Of a DNA stretch of 64,000 nucleotides, positions 25,431-34,611 are shown piece by piece (position 1 is the stretch's first letter; every line of letters starts with the position of its first letter). Location: positions 1 to 64,000 of the forward strand of contig JAWSUZ010000038.1 of NCBI GenBank assembly GCA_033852165.1, read 5' to 3'. The notes beneath the pieces are model-generated. The model was not told the DNA's origin. It did not search any database and saw only the letters and a list, made by a program, of their open reading frames with translations. This DNA comes from Agarilytica sp033852165. GTDB taxonomy: Bacteria; Pseudomonadota; Gammaproteobacteria; Pseudomonadales; Cellvibrionaceae. Both the position numbers and the translations under genes were made by a program.

Positions 25431-27584
25431 TTGATCTTGTCGATGGGACCCAAAACTCTCCCCATAGCTACATCCGATTTTCGCTACAGCATAAGCCGAA
25501 ACCTTGTGCTTGGCTTGGTGTTGCTGATCGCGTTAATTATCGCGGCCAGTTTTTCTGTTATTTGGCTGGAAGGCCGTCCTCAGCTTATTGCTATGTCACT
25601 CGATAGCCAGATCAAGTTGGGTCAAAATATTTCACTCGCACTCGAACGTGAGATGCAAGAAGTGCGTGGCGTGTCTCGCAGTATTGCTTCTAGTGCTGCC
25701 GCATTGCCTAGAGATTCTCTTGAAAAGATATTAACCAAAACAGTACCTGTGATGTTGCAGCCTGAGGGGGCAACTGAAATTTATGCCGGGGGGGGCGTTT
25801 GGCCCGAGCCCTACGAATTTGATCCAGGTTTGGGCCGAAATAGTTACTTTTGGGCGCAAAACAAAGCTGGTGAACTCGAATTTTTGAACGACTACAACCT
25901 ACCTCAGGGGCCTGGCTACCATGGGGAGGAATGGTATGTTCCGGCTAGAATTTTAGGCCAGGAAGTTTATTGGTCAAAATCCTACACCGACCCATACTCT
26001 CTACAACCTATGGTGACATGTACGGCTCCAATGAAGCGGGAAGGTAAGTTTATAGGTGTCGCCACTGTTGACCTCAAGCTCGATGGAGTCGCTCAGATCC
26101 TGAATGAAATCATCAATGGCTTGAATGCTTATGCGTTTGTCGTTGACAGAAACAACCGTTTTATCGTTTTTCCTATACTCGGGTTTGATGTATCGCGTAC
26201 GCAGGCGTATGGAGGCAACAATGCCTTCGAGTATCTTGATGATTTGGTTAGAGGCTATCCAACGTTTAAGGCGATATTGGATGGTCTAAACCGTATGGAT
26301 GCTTCCCTTTTCAGTGATATGTCTATTCAAAAGCCGGAATATCTCAACTTGGTGAGTCGTCTGGAGCAAGGTAGTTATCAGATCGATCAAGAAGAGGCTG
26401 AGCGTTTGGTTGCCCACCACTGGCTCAACGAAAAGAGTGTGACTGTGTACGACAAGCCTTTGCAGACGTTTGAGATTTATGACGATTTATTGTTGGGGGG
26501 GGACTCGACGGGATTTATCTATCAGATGTCCTCGACTAATTGGCGAATTGTCACTGTATTTGAGCGTAAAGCCTATGGCGCTATATCTGAATTGGTGAGT
26601 CAAAAGTTGTTTGGCGCGATACTCGTTTCATCTGTCATTTTTGGTATTCTTGCCCTGATATTTCTTAAAGTTGGTGTGATAGACCGAATAACGCGTATGG
26701 TTAGCTTATTGTCAGAAGCGGCGCAATTACAAGATGGTAAGAGCCTAAAGCTTGAATACGACAAGAATGATGAGCTGGGTTTGTTAGCGTATTGGTTTAA
26801 CTTCCGAACTGAGCAGCTGGAAAAAGCGATTCAAACAGCCAAGCGCGCCAACCGTGCAAAAACTGACTTCCTAACCGCTATGTCGCAGGAACTCAGGACT
26901 CCTATCAATTCCATTATTGGCTTTAATCGGAGGCTTATTGTTAAGCTTGGAGGGGATTTAGAGGAGCAAAACTATAAGACCCTCGTGGGAGTACAGCGTA
27001 GCGCCCACCATTTGTTGGCATTAATTGGCGATATTATTGAAGTGTCTGAGCTTGAAGCCGGAAAGGTTAAGCTTAAATTCGATTGGGAAAGCACCAATAT
27101 GCTATTGGATGATGCTAGCAGTCAAATGGCTGGCCAGATAGCTGATGCAAATTTGAATTTTGAAATTTTGCCCTTAAAAGATGACGTCAGGGTGTATGCC
27201 GATAGGCAAAAAATCATTCAAATACTATTACATTTACTTGCCAACGCCGTACAAGCGACAAAAGAAGGCAGTGTCACCATGAAGGCTGAGTTGGCAGAAT
27301 TAGCTGACCACAGTGCGGTGGCCTTTTCTGTAACAGATACTGGCACTGGACTGACCCAGGAAGAAAAACACCGTATATACAGGCAGTTTACCCAGATGGA
27401 CGAACATGGTGGTATAGAAAAGGGGATGGGGCTGGGTCTATATCTTATTCGTGAAATTAGCTCCCTCCATAATGGCGCTGTATTTTTTGAGTCCTCTTTG
27501 GGCACGGGTTCGACCTTTAAAGTATTAATTCCTATTAGTGTAAATCTTGCCAAACTCGATGATGATTTTGGGGACTTGAGATAG
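25431..27584 (+). CDS. Cache-HAMP sensor kinase-like protein lacking the H-box histidine
   Basis: 717 residues. TM1 (about 28-50), a large periplasmic double-Cache-type sensor (about 55-385: GVWPEPYEFD, VYWSKSYTDPYS, GVATVDLKLDG), TM2 (about 392-415), HAMP, a dimerisation helix and an ATPase domain. The ATPase domain keeps its N box (LLANAVQATKEG), G1 (DTGTGLT) and G2 (GMGLGLYL). The H-box reads MSQELRTP: Gln486 (codon CAG at 26886-26888) stands where the phospho-accepting His belongs. No receiver or HPt domain is attached, and no response regulator lies next to it. The start may be TTG 25431 or ATG 25443. Confidence 0.87.
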   Translation: MILSMGPKTLPIATSDFRYSISRNLVLGLVLLIALIIAASFSVIWLEGRPQLIAMSLDSQIKLGQNISLALEREMQEVRGVSRSIASSAAALPRDSLEKILTKTVPVMLQPEGATEIYAGGGVWPEPYEFDPGLGRNSYFWAQNKAGELEFLNDYNLPQGPGYHGEEWYVPARILGQEVYWSKSYTDPYSLQPMVTCTAPMKREGKFIGVATVDLKLDGVAQILNEIINGLNAYAFVVDRNNRFIVFPILGFDVSRTQAYGGNNAFEYLDDLVRGYPTFKAILDGLNRMDASLFSDMSIQKPEYLNLVSRLEQGSYQIDQEEAERLVAHHWLNEKSVTVYDKPLQTFEIYDDLLLGGDSTGFIYQMSSTNWRIVTVFERKAYGAISELVSQKLFGAILVSSVIFGILALIFLKVGVIDRITRMVSLLSEAAQLQDGKSLKLEYDKNDELGLLAYWFNFRTEQLEKAIQTAKRANRAKTDFLTAMSQELRTPINSIIGFNRRLIVKLGGDLEEQNYKTLVGVQRSAHHLLALIGDIIEVSELEAGKVKLKFDWESTNMLLDDASSQMAGQIADANLNFEILPLKDDVRVYADRQKIIQILLHLLANAVQATKEGSVTMKAELAELADHSAVAFSVTDTGTGLTQEEKHRIYRQFTQMDEHGGIEKGMGLGLYLIREISSLHNGAVFFESSLGTGSTFKVLIPISVNLAKLDDDFGDLR

Positions 27585-27836
27585 CTCATTCGATGCCTTA
27601 ATAGGCCGTAAGTTACGCGAAATACTAGGCAACCTAAATGCCTGATTTGAAATCGGCCCGCAGTGATTCTCTTCCTGAGTTAATGGTTCTTTCTTGTACT
27701 CCGGTTCTTGTTTATCTTATTGCCAATAATCAACTGACCTTCTTCTGCACTTACGATAATATTGCCAGTCTACAACAGCGGGAAAACCAGTAGTACTGGC
27801 ACCGTCTGTATTTCAATTGATCAAAATGAGCACATT

Positions 27837-28661
27837 ATGTTTTTAGGCAGATTAATAGGCGCTTTTATCGGCTATTCGGTATTCGGCATTTTCGGTGGTG
27901 TGATTGGCTTTGCTGTTGGCCATTTTTTTGACAAGGGGCTGTCTGGTATCAAGCAAGGTGTGAGTCCTGAAGATCGTCAGGATATCGAAAAAGCCTTCTT
28001 TGACGTGGTATTTCCGTTGTTAGGGAAATTGGCGAAATCCGATGGTCGGATCTCCGAAGACGAGGTCAAAACGACCGAACAGTTAATGACTAAAATGGGC
28101 TTATCGACGAGTGCGCGGGCTGAGGCGATCGAAAATTTCAAGCGGGGAGCTGACCCCGATTATGATGTCGAAGCGGCTCTCAGTGCGTTTCTATCTGTGT
28201 GCGGTAAACACAATAATATGAAGCAAATATTACTCGTTTACTTGATTACCATTGCGTATGCGGATGGAGTTCTGCATGAGAAAGAAGAAGCCCTGATGCA
28301 GGATGTCGCTAATACATTGGGCTATTCTCGTTTCGCATTTAATCATCTTCTGGGCATGGTGAAGGCTCAGGCTCACTTTTATCAAGGTCAGCAAGAGCGG
28401 GCAGGTTATCGGAATAGTGGCTGGGGAAAAACTTCTGGTCCGCAGACTAATGAGCTAGAACTTGCGTATCAGGCACTGGGCGTTACCAAAGATATGAGCG
28501 ACAAAGAAATTAAATACGCTTATCGCAAGTTAATGAGTGAGTATCATCCAGATAAACTTTCAGGAAAAGGCGTTCCCGATGACATGGTAAAACTTGCTAC
28601 TGAACGCTCTCAAGAAGTGCAATCTGCTTATGAATTGGTTAAAAAAAGCCGCAAGGCTTAA
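27837..28661 (+). CDS. djlA: Co-chaperone DjlA
   Basis: A membrane-anchored J-domain protein that works with DnaK; in E. coli it affects envelope stress signalling. 274 residues. N-terminal glycine-rich membrane helix (LGRLIGAFIGYSVFGIFGG), central TerB-like helical domain (about 50-190) and C-terminal J domain with HPD in EYHPDKLSG. ATG at 27837 places the membrane segment at the very N-terminus, as in E. coli DjlA; an upstream start at 27762 would put 25 polar residues before it. Confidence 0.93.
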   Translation: MFLGRLIGAFIGYSVFGIFGGVIGFAVGHFFDKGLSGIKQGVSPEDRQDIEKAFFDVVFPLLGKLAKSDGRISEDEVKTTEQLMTKMGLSTSARAEAIENFKRGADPDYDVEAALSAFLSVCGKHNNMKQILLVYLITIAYADGVLHEKEEALMQDVANTLGYSRFAFNHLLGMVKAQAHFYQGQQERAGYRNSGWGKTSGPQTNELELAYQALGVTKDMSDKEIKYAYRKLMSEYHPDKLSGKGVPDDMVKLATERSQEVQSAYELVKKSRKA

Positions 28662-29526
28662 AGTTGGTTTTTTATTCCTATCGCTTTCTTTGGATTGTTT
28701 TGCCTGGAGTGCAAAAGGTCATGAGTGGATTGCAGAGAAGGCTTTCACAAGACTAAGTGAAAGGGAGGTTCAGTATTATCAGGAATTAGTTGACTTAATA
28801 GGAGTAGAGAAAGCGGAGGGTTCCCTTAATACTAACCGAAAACACTTACCATTAATTGCAACATATCCTGATCGTGTTCGGGATATTCCCTTTGGACAAT
28901 TATTTTTAAAGAATGAAACGATATTGCCAGAAGCGTTTGCTGATAGGGCTGATAATAATACTGCCACCTGGCATTATCACAACGAAGTAGCGCGTACGCC
29001 GGGTAATTCGCATTGTCGATTTCAAAATCGTGGTGAATTACTCACTATATTAGATGAAATTGATAAGGCGCTGGGTGCCCCGCTCACTAAAAAACAAGAA
29101 GCCCTGCTTATAAGCTTTCAAATACACCTTATTCAAGACATTCATCAGCCTTTACATTCTTTTACGAATTTGTCCGATAACTGCAAGTCAGACTTGGGTG
29201 GAAATAAAACATGCTACCGCATGGGGTTCCTGGGGAGATGCAAAACCAATTTGCATGCCCTTTGGGATTCTGGCTTTGATGTGTTTGAAAGAAAGTTTCC
29301 AGCGCCTGTAACTGACATTTTCATGGGAGCTAAGACTGAATTTCTTCCTGCGTTATGGAATCAAGAGAATCAACGATATTATCGTGATGTTTACGATATG
29401 AGCTGCCCAGACTATTTTGACCGTTCTCAGGTAATAGCGAATGATCGTGTTGGTTTGGCTGTATCACGACTTACCAATTATTTAAAACTGCACTATAAAA
29501 GAAAAACTCGTAATGTCTCAGAATAA
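28630..29526 (+). CDS. S1/P1-type nuclease, exported
   Basis: A zinc-dependent single-strand nuclease/3'-nucleotidase type enzyme. Signal peptide MNWLKKAARLKVGFLFL...DCFA, then mature WSAKGHEWIAEKAF: in this family the N-terminal Trp and a nearby His bind zinc, so cleavage exactly before Trp fits. Further metal ligands: HLIQDIHQPLH, the GGN segment and NLHALWDSG. The start chosen lies inside djlA (32-bp overlap) because it gives a clean 25-residue signal peptide; 28594 is an alternative. Likely scavenges nucleotides or phosphate outside the cytoplasm. Confidence 0.9.
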   Translation: MNWLKKAARLKVGFLFLSLSLDCFAWSAKGHEWIAEKAFTRLSEREVQYYQELVDLIGVEKAEGSLNTNRKHLPLIATYPDRVRDIPFGQLFLKNETILPEAFADRADNNTATWHYHNEVARTPGNSHCRFQNRGELLTILDEIDKALGAPLTKKQEALLISFQIHLIQDIHQPLHSFTNLSDNCKSDLGGNKTCYRMGFLGRCKTNLHALWDSGFDVFERKFPAPVTDIFMGAKTEFLPALWNQENQRYYRDVYDMSCPDYFDRSQVIANDRVGLAVSRLTNYLKLHYKRKTRNVSE

Positions 29527-30358
29527 ATCCATACTTATTACTGGCTGTTCCAGTGGGATTGGTCGTAGTGCTGCGATTATCCTACAAAAGCGTGGCTATC
29601 AAGTTATTGCCTCTGTTAGGAATCCTAAAGATATAGCAGGGCTTAAACAAGAGGGTGTCGATCATGTTATTCATCTTGATTTAAACTCCAGCGAATCCAT
29701 TCTTGAGGCTATAGAGGAAACCTTGGCGATTACCGGAGGGGATTTATATGCTTTATTTAATAATGGTGCATACGGACAGCCTGGCGCAGTAGAAGACTTG
29801 TCACGCGATGCTCTACGAAAGCAATTTGAAACGAATGTCTTTGGAACACATGAGCTCACCGTAAAAATATTACCATTTATGCGTAAAGACAGCGCACGTA
29901 TTGTTCAGTGTGGTTCGATTCTTGGTTTTATCAGTATGCCCATGCGCGGCGCTTATAATGCAAGTAAACATGCCTTAGAAGGTTTAACAGATACCCTTCG
30001 AATTGAACTTAGCGAAACAAATACAAAAGTTAGCATTATTCAACCTGGGCCAATTAAAACCGATTTTCGAAAAAACTGTCTGATTGCGTTAGAAGATAAT
30101 ATTGATATTACCGCGAGCCGTCATAAAATCCGTTACGACGGTGCACTAAAACGCTTAAAAAAAGTGGGGGCAACTTCGAGTTTTACATTGCCCCCTGAAG
30201 CGGTGGTGCGTAAGCTCATTCATGCACTTGAATCTGACAACCCTAAAGCACGTTATCGAGTGACCTTTCCAACGCATTTATTTCGTGCGATAAAACCTAT
30301 ATTCCCGACGTGGTTGCTGGATAGGATTATTTTGAGGGCGGCAAAGGCCGAAGGCTAA
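29513..30358 (+). CDS. Short-chain dehydrogenase/reductase
   Basis: 281 residues of the classical SDR family. NAD(P)-binding motif ITGCSSGIGRSAA at the N-terminus, the NNGAYG (NNAG-like) strand, catalytic Ser in QCGSILGF and YNASK (Tyr/Lys). The substrate is unknown; length and C-terminus resemble SDRs acting on retinoid-, steroid- or lipid-like substrates. It overlaps the nuclease gene by 14 bp, so the two are co-translated. Confidence 0.9.
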   Translation: MSQNKSILITGCSSGIGRSAAIILQKRGYQVIASVRNPKDIAGLKQEGVDHVIHLDLNSSESILEAIEETLAITGGDLYALFNNGAYGQPGAVEDLSRDALRKQFETNVFGTHELTVKILPFMRKDSARIVQCGSILGFISMPMRGAYNASKHALEGLTDTLRIELSETNTKVSIIQPGPIKTDFRKNCLIALEDNIDITASRHKIRYDGALKRLKKVGATSSFTLPPEAVVRKLIHALESDNPKARYRVTFPTHLFRAIKPIFPTWLLDRIILRAAKAEG

Positions 30359-30432
30359 GGAATGGGGGAGGGCAGTAAAACTGACGTTTTAAAATCGCTC
30401 TCGCTACGACCCTGTTTATGGACGGGCACTAA

Positions 30433-30807
30433 TTAGGCCGTCATTAGCGCTTCTTCAGGTTCTCGGAGAAGTAAACTTTCCCAAGCATTGTCTTCAAAGA
30501 TATGAAGTCGATCTGCGCACATGTTGTCGCTGTAAGATATTAGGGCGGTTAAGCTTAGGTGGATAATGGAAGCTGTTTCATTCCAAGCATATCCCCACTC
30601 GTTATGAAAAGCGTTAAGCTGAGTTTCCTCTTGGTAATTCATATCGCCCACAGACAACAGCTCTTTTATTGCCGTTATCGAATTGTAGCGTTTTCTTAGA
30701 ACGTAACCTATGTCGGAGTATTGATCATAATGGCAGATTATCGAACTGTATATCGAATGCTTGGGATACTGATAGTTGGTTCGTATAGCGATTATGCACT
30801 GTTTCAT
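30433..30807 (-). CDS. Phage-type small protein, orphan
   Basis: 124 residues. The first half follows a pattern I know from many phage and prophage hypothetical proteins: an opening IIAIR strand, a CHYDQYSDIGYVLRKRYN block (others read CHWDGYPxxVGxxLxxHY) and KELLSVGDM (others xELIxLGDI). No function is known for that family. There are no other phage genes around it, so it is probably a remnant or a domesticated gene. Codon use is AT-richer than the core genes. Confidence 0.6.
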   Translation of the reverse strand: MKQCIIAIRTNYQYPKHSIYSSIICHYDQYSDIGYVLRKRYNSITAIKELLSVGDMNYQEETQLNAFHNEWGYAWNETASIIHLSLTALISYSDNMCADRLHIFEDNAWESLLLREPEEALMTA

Positions 30808-31360
30808 GTCGCATCTTCTATTATTCGGTTGTTAAGGTTTGACTTGTCGGGCGCATCATTACTTTTATATATTGCACAAAAACAATGTCTAAGCTCTTAA
30901 ATTTGTAGGTCTTAATCGAGCAATTGCTTAATTGCTGAAGCATTAGTCGGCGACCAGTGACTATATGGCTATGATGTCATGGCCGGAGAGAAGGGAACAG
31001 GCGAGAAAAGCCGCTATCGCTGTGAGATATTGCTGACAGGCGCCAGTTTTGTATGGCTTACAAGACGATTTAAAATTTTATGCTTACTATCTTTCAAGGG
31101 GGAGGGGCGGTAAGGTTATTCTTTGAGTGATATCGTCTGCCGTATTTACTCTCTGGACGAACTTTATTTTATTCCCTGAGGGATACCTACGGGGAGATCT
31201 TTATTCGGGCGAAACATAATTACAGGTACGTGGAGTGAAATCATTTCGCAAGGAACAGAAGTCGAGAAAGTCAGAGCCCGGTATGAGGCAAATATTACAG
31301 ACTATTTATCCTCAGCTAAGACTGTTTTGTATTGTAACGTCGCCGCTCCGCTCTACTGAA
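30808..31360. other. Long intergenic region, no clear gene
   Basis: 553 bp between two minus-strand genes. On the plus strand a frame closed at 31358-31360 encodes a protein-like stretch (TGTWSEIISQGTEVEKV...) of about 55 residues without a start codon. It may be a gene fragment, but I cannot assign it. A short hairpin, GCAATT-GCTT-AATTGC, lies near 30918. Confidence 0.35.
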
Positions 31361-32767
31361 TTATTGAGAATAAAATGTTCCGTGGACAGAGGGTAGAACA
31401 TAACCCGGAATTTTGGCTCTAAATACTTCACTAAAATCTACGGCGTTTAGGCACAGGAGAAAAGACTCATCAATCTCGCAGTGAGCCACGACGGTAAGAA
31501 TGTAGCCATCATCTTCAGCTAAACCACTTGCTCTGGCTATGAATAAGGGTTCCCCTGCGTAATAATCTTCCTCACTCCACTCGAGATAGCTACCGTTTTC
31601 AATATTAATTTTGATAATGCTATTGTCAAAGTCAGCACGGTCATAACTCAAACCGTAACAATATTTATAATTACCAAAGGTATAGTCTTGGTTGTAGGTG
31701 GGGACTTCTATGTATTTGTTCGAAATGACTTTTTTACTGGTGGTGTTATCATTTAAATTTAGTGTGTAGCGCGTTAATAAGCTTTCTTCCTCAATAGGTC
31801 TTCCGTCAGATCTTCGTAGATTGTCCAGATAAAGGTCATTAATGATCTTGTTACTTGGCCACTCACAAATGTCAAATACAATACTCCCATCTTCTTCACG
31901 TGCATTTACATGGTGAAAAGAGAAACAGGGCTCTACCGTAAATTCGTGATCAATAGCCCCGGTGCTACGATTGATAAGGGAAATCTTAGTGTTGAACTCA
32001 GGTTTCCATCTAAAAGCTTTAATATAACTAATAAATCCGAATCGTAGAATTAGAGAAACCGGATGAACGACGAGGGGGTATTCAGTATGTATGATATAGC
32101 TGGGTGTTAAACCGAAAGAATGGGTGTAACTTGGGAAGCGACTGCCGACTTTCCCTATGATACGTCGTTTTAGTGTTTTATTGTCTATGCGGTAATAATT
32201 GTGCCAGCAAGTTGGTCCGGGTACAGCGTCGACGTTAATAAATTCTTTAGTATTTTTATCGTAGACTGGGTGGGCGGTAGTGGTCTTCCCTTCGTTATTT
32301 AAATCGTCGTCGAATTCAAAATGCTGAATGGTTTCCAGAGTGTCTAGGTCGAATTCGGTCATACCTGTCGATTCGGTAAGTGCAAAATAACGACCAGCGA
32401 TTGATTGAGTCGATATAGCAGAGTTATTTCCCGGTTTTCGGCCTGTGATGACTTCTCGAATATATTCCCACCATTTAAATTTGGGGACCGTTGCGAATAG
32501 GGGGTAGGCTAGCCTTGTGTGGGTGTGCCCCTCCAAGTAGTGCTTAGTTTTTAAAAATTGTGATCGATAATGGAGGGTGTTGTTTTTGAAGCTAAAGGCG
32601 TGCAGAAATGCGGAACCATCAAACCAGTGGTCTAAAGCGCTATTACCTACCTCAAATTCACCTGGTCCATTTTTCACATAGATACCTGATAGATCTTGAG
32701 GTATTGATCCTGAATAGGGTTCTAATTCCGCCGAGTGCTCTGTACACCGGTTTTTAAATATACTCAA
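31361..32767 (-). CDS. Carotenoid oxygenase (RPE65/CCD family)
   Basis: A non-heme iron dioxygenase that cleaves carotenoids or related polyenes and stilbenes. 468 residues. The four iron-binding histidines of the seven-blade propeller are visible: His166 (TTTAHPVYD), His216 (SYTHSFGL), His285 (FSFHHVNA) and His462 (PSVHGTFY). The N-terminal SGIYVKNGPGEFEV and HWFDGSAFLH are family hallmarks. No carotenoid synthesis genes lie nearby, so the substrate may come from outside or from a distant locus. It stands alone on its transcript. Confidence 0.92.
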   Translation of the reverse strand: MSIFKNRCTEHSAELEPYSGSIPQDLSGIYVKNGPGEFEVGNSALDHWFDGSAFLHAFSFKNNTLHYRSQFLKTKHYLEGHTHTRLAYPLFATVPKFKWWEYIREVITGRKPGNNSAISTQSIAGRYFALTESTGMTEFDLDTLETIQHFEFDDDLNNEGKTTTAHPVYDKNTKEFINVDAVPGPTCWHNYYRIDNKTLKRRIIGKVGSRFPSYTHSFGLTPSYIIHTEYPLVVHPVSLILRFGFISYIKAFRWKPEFNTKISLINRSTGAIDHEFTVEPCFSFHHVNAREEDGSIVFDICEWPSNKIINDLYLDNLRRSDGRPIEEESLLTRYTLNLNDNTTSKKVISNKYIEVPTYNQDYTFGNYKYCYGLSYDRADFDNSIIKINIENGSYLEWSEEDYYAGEPLFIARASGLAEDDGYILTVVAHCEIDESFLLCLNAVDFSEVFRAKIPGYVLPSVHGTFYSQ

Positions 32768-33163
32768 ATTTAGCTCCAGTTGTTATCGAAATTTCTTTGT
32801 TCTTATTCTGGTTGAGGGGGGAACGGTGATGAAGTTTATCGTGTTTACTTATGTCGTGTAGCGTTACATGTTGGAGTTTTTTTTCTTGGGGTGGTTTGAA
32901 CCGATAATGCGAGTTGCTGAGAAGATAAACGCGATGATGATTTTACTGTTGGGGCGGAAATCGAATGAAAAGGAAGGATACACGTTGGATAAGACCGTCT
33001 GCCGTACGGATGCGACGGTTTAGTGTGTAGGGAGGTAATTACAGCGTTTCTCGACCGATGAATATCCTCCTTTGGATGTTAAACAGTGCTGATAGGGGGC
33101 ATTAACGGCGTCTAACTACTACGTTTCGATGAGGCTCAACGTTTTACTCTTAGGTGGAGGCTT
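32768..33163. other. Intergenic region with imperfect hairpin
   Basis: 396 bp, no gene seen. GACCGTC (32993-32999) and GACGGTT (33014-33020) form a stem around the palindrome CCGTACGG. No T-run follows it on the minus strand, so it is at best a weak end signal for the LCAT-like gene. Confidence 0.3.
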
Positions 33164-34501
33164 TTATTCTTGGCTCTGCAGAAAGCGTTGTAACGCGCCA
33201 AGTGTTTTTTTGTCGTTATAAATCTTACTGTGTTCGGCGGTTGTCAAACTTATCGTTGTCGAGTTTGAATTGGTTTGAAAGGCTAATGGTAGGGTTGATG
33301 AGGCTGTTGTTACGGTGCTATCACCTTCGGTAAACAAACTAATGTTGCTGTTGGGGTGGTACTTATTCAGTTGTTCATTGTTATAAATTAGGCGAGGTTT
33401 TTCTCCGATTTCATTAACGATCATTTTTTCCAATGTTTTATGCCCATTGGAGTGAATGTAGAAAAGAGGTATGTCCAGCGATGACTCGTTCCTTGTGTTT
33501 TTACTAGTGCTTTCTTTGATGGCTTCTGTGGCGTTTTCTGTTTTTGGTGCGTTAATCAAATTGAGGAATTTTCTACTGTCGATTAGTGCGCTGTTAATAA
33601 ATTGAAAGCGATTGTTCATCGCCTTTTGTGAGGCATTGGTGAAATTTTTAAGTAGGCCCCACTGGTGAGCTTTCCACATTTCTGCATTATGGATTCCAAC
33701 AAAGGGTTTGAGTTGGCTATTCAGTAGGTAGCGCTCATCGAGAAACAAGGTTTGATAGCTAGACTCAAAGGATGCCACAGCATGAGGCTTCATGAGCTGT
33801 GTGTTAAACCCAAACTTTACGCCTGTTTCCATATTGCGAAATACCAGCATAACTCCACGAAAAGGGACTGCGGCCATTATCACTTTGTCTATATTGTTAG
33901 CTCCTGCCCAATTTTCGATAGCTGTATCATAGCCTTGGTTGCCGTAACGTAAATAGTAACTGGTAATTAAACCGCCCATGCTGTGGGCAACGATAGTGAT
34001 TTTATGCTTGGGTTTTTCTCGCTTAAGTTTATCGACGAGTTGGGATAGTTTTTGAACGGCAATAATGTTGTCGCGGCGCCAGTCGTATGAAAATGGAATG
34101 ACGTCATAACCCGGAAGTGATTTTAGTTCTGTTAAAAAATCACCGTAGGCATCGATTTTAAACAGACCGAATAACAGGCTTACACTTTTAAGTATTCCGC
34201 CCACTTGGTATGACTCTGTACTGGGTATATCGAGCTCCAATTCGTCCAAGGCCATTGTCTTTTTGCCTAATATGGCCTGTCTGGCTGTAAGCCATACTTT
34301 TTTGTTGTTTGATGGTGTCTGTAATTCGCTGCCGTAATAACCAGGAATAAAAATAATCGTATTTTGGGACGTCATATTGATAAGTGTATCTTGATTGGGT
34401 GGGTTACAGGCATTTAGACCCAAAAGGCAGAGTACTGTGATTAATGCGCGAATTGTAATTGTTCGAATTATTGTTGTTTGAACGCGGCGATGAGAGGGCA
34501 T
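33164..34501 (-). CDS. LCAT-like alpha/beta-hydrolase lipoprotein
   Basis: 445 residues. N-terminal signal with lipobox LNAC, lipidated Cys32. The mature part matches the lecithin:cholesterol acyltransferase family: FIPGYYGSEL near the start, SYDWRRD, nucleophile Ser174 in AHSMGG, Asp in EGDSTVTTASS, and His in AEHSKIY near the end. It probably acts as an esterase, phospholipase or acyltransferase on the outer membrane. ATG 34501 is preferred over 34552 because it starts a compact lipoprotein signal; neither has a strong ribosome-binding site. Confidence 0.83.
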   Translation of the reverse strand: MPSHRRVQTTIIRTITIRALITVLCLLGLNACNPPNQDTLINMTSQNTIIFIPGYYGSELQTPSNNKKVWLTARQAILGKKTMALDELELDIPSTESYQVGGILKSVSLLFGLFKIDAYGDFLTELKSLPGYDVIPFSYDWRRDNIIAVQKLSQLVDKLKREKPKHKITIVAHSMGGLITSYYLRYGNQGYDTAIENWAGANNIDKVIMAAVPFRGVMLVFRNMETGVKFGFNTQLMKPHAVASFESSYQTLFLDERYLLNSQLKPFVGIHNAEMWKAHQWGLLKNFTNASQKAMNNRFQFINSALIDSRKFLNLINAPKTENATEAIKESTSKNTRNESSLDIPLFYIHSNGHKTLEKMIVNEIGEKPRLIYNNEQLNKYHPNSNISLFTEGDSTVTTASSTLPLAFQTNSNSTTISLTTAEHSKIYNDKKTLGALQRFLQSQE

Positions 34502-34611
34502 TGTTAAGGCTGGGTCTCTTTCTTTGATGATTACTTCTAGTTTAGCAATCAATTGTTGTTACAGTATTTAGAACCGTTGGGGGAAACGGCATTAGTAAAA
34601 TTTACGATATA

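Noticed and set aside
31180..31360. Protein-like fragment (TGTWSEIISQGTEV...) as a pseudogene
   Set aside because: No start codon and no family I can name; noted in the intergenic entry only.
30808..31360. A defence or CRISPR-like region in the sparse stretch
   Set aside because: No regular spaced repeats and no defence-type domains in the surrounding genes.
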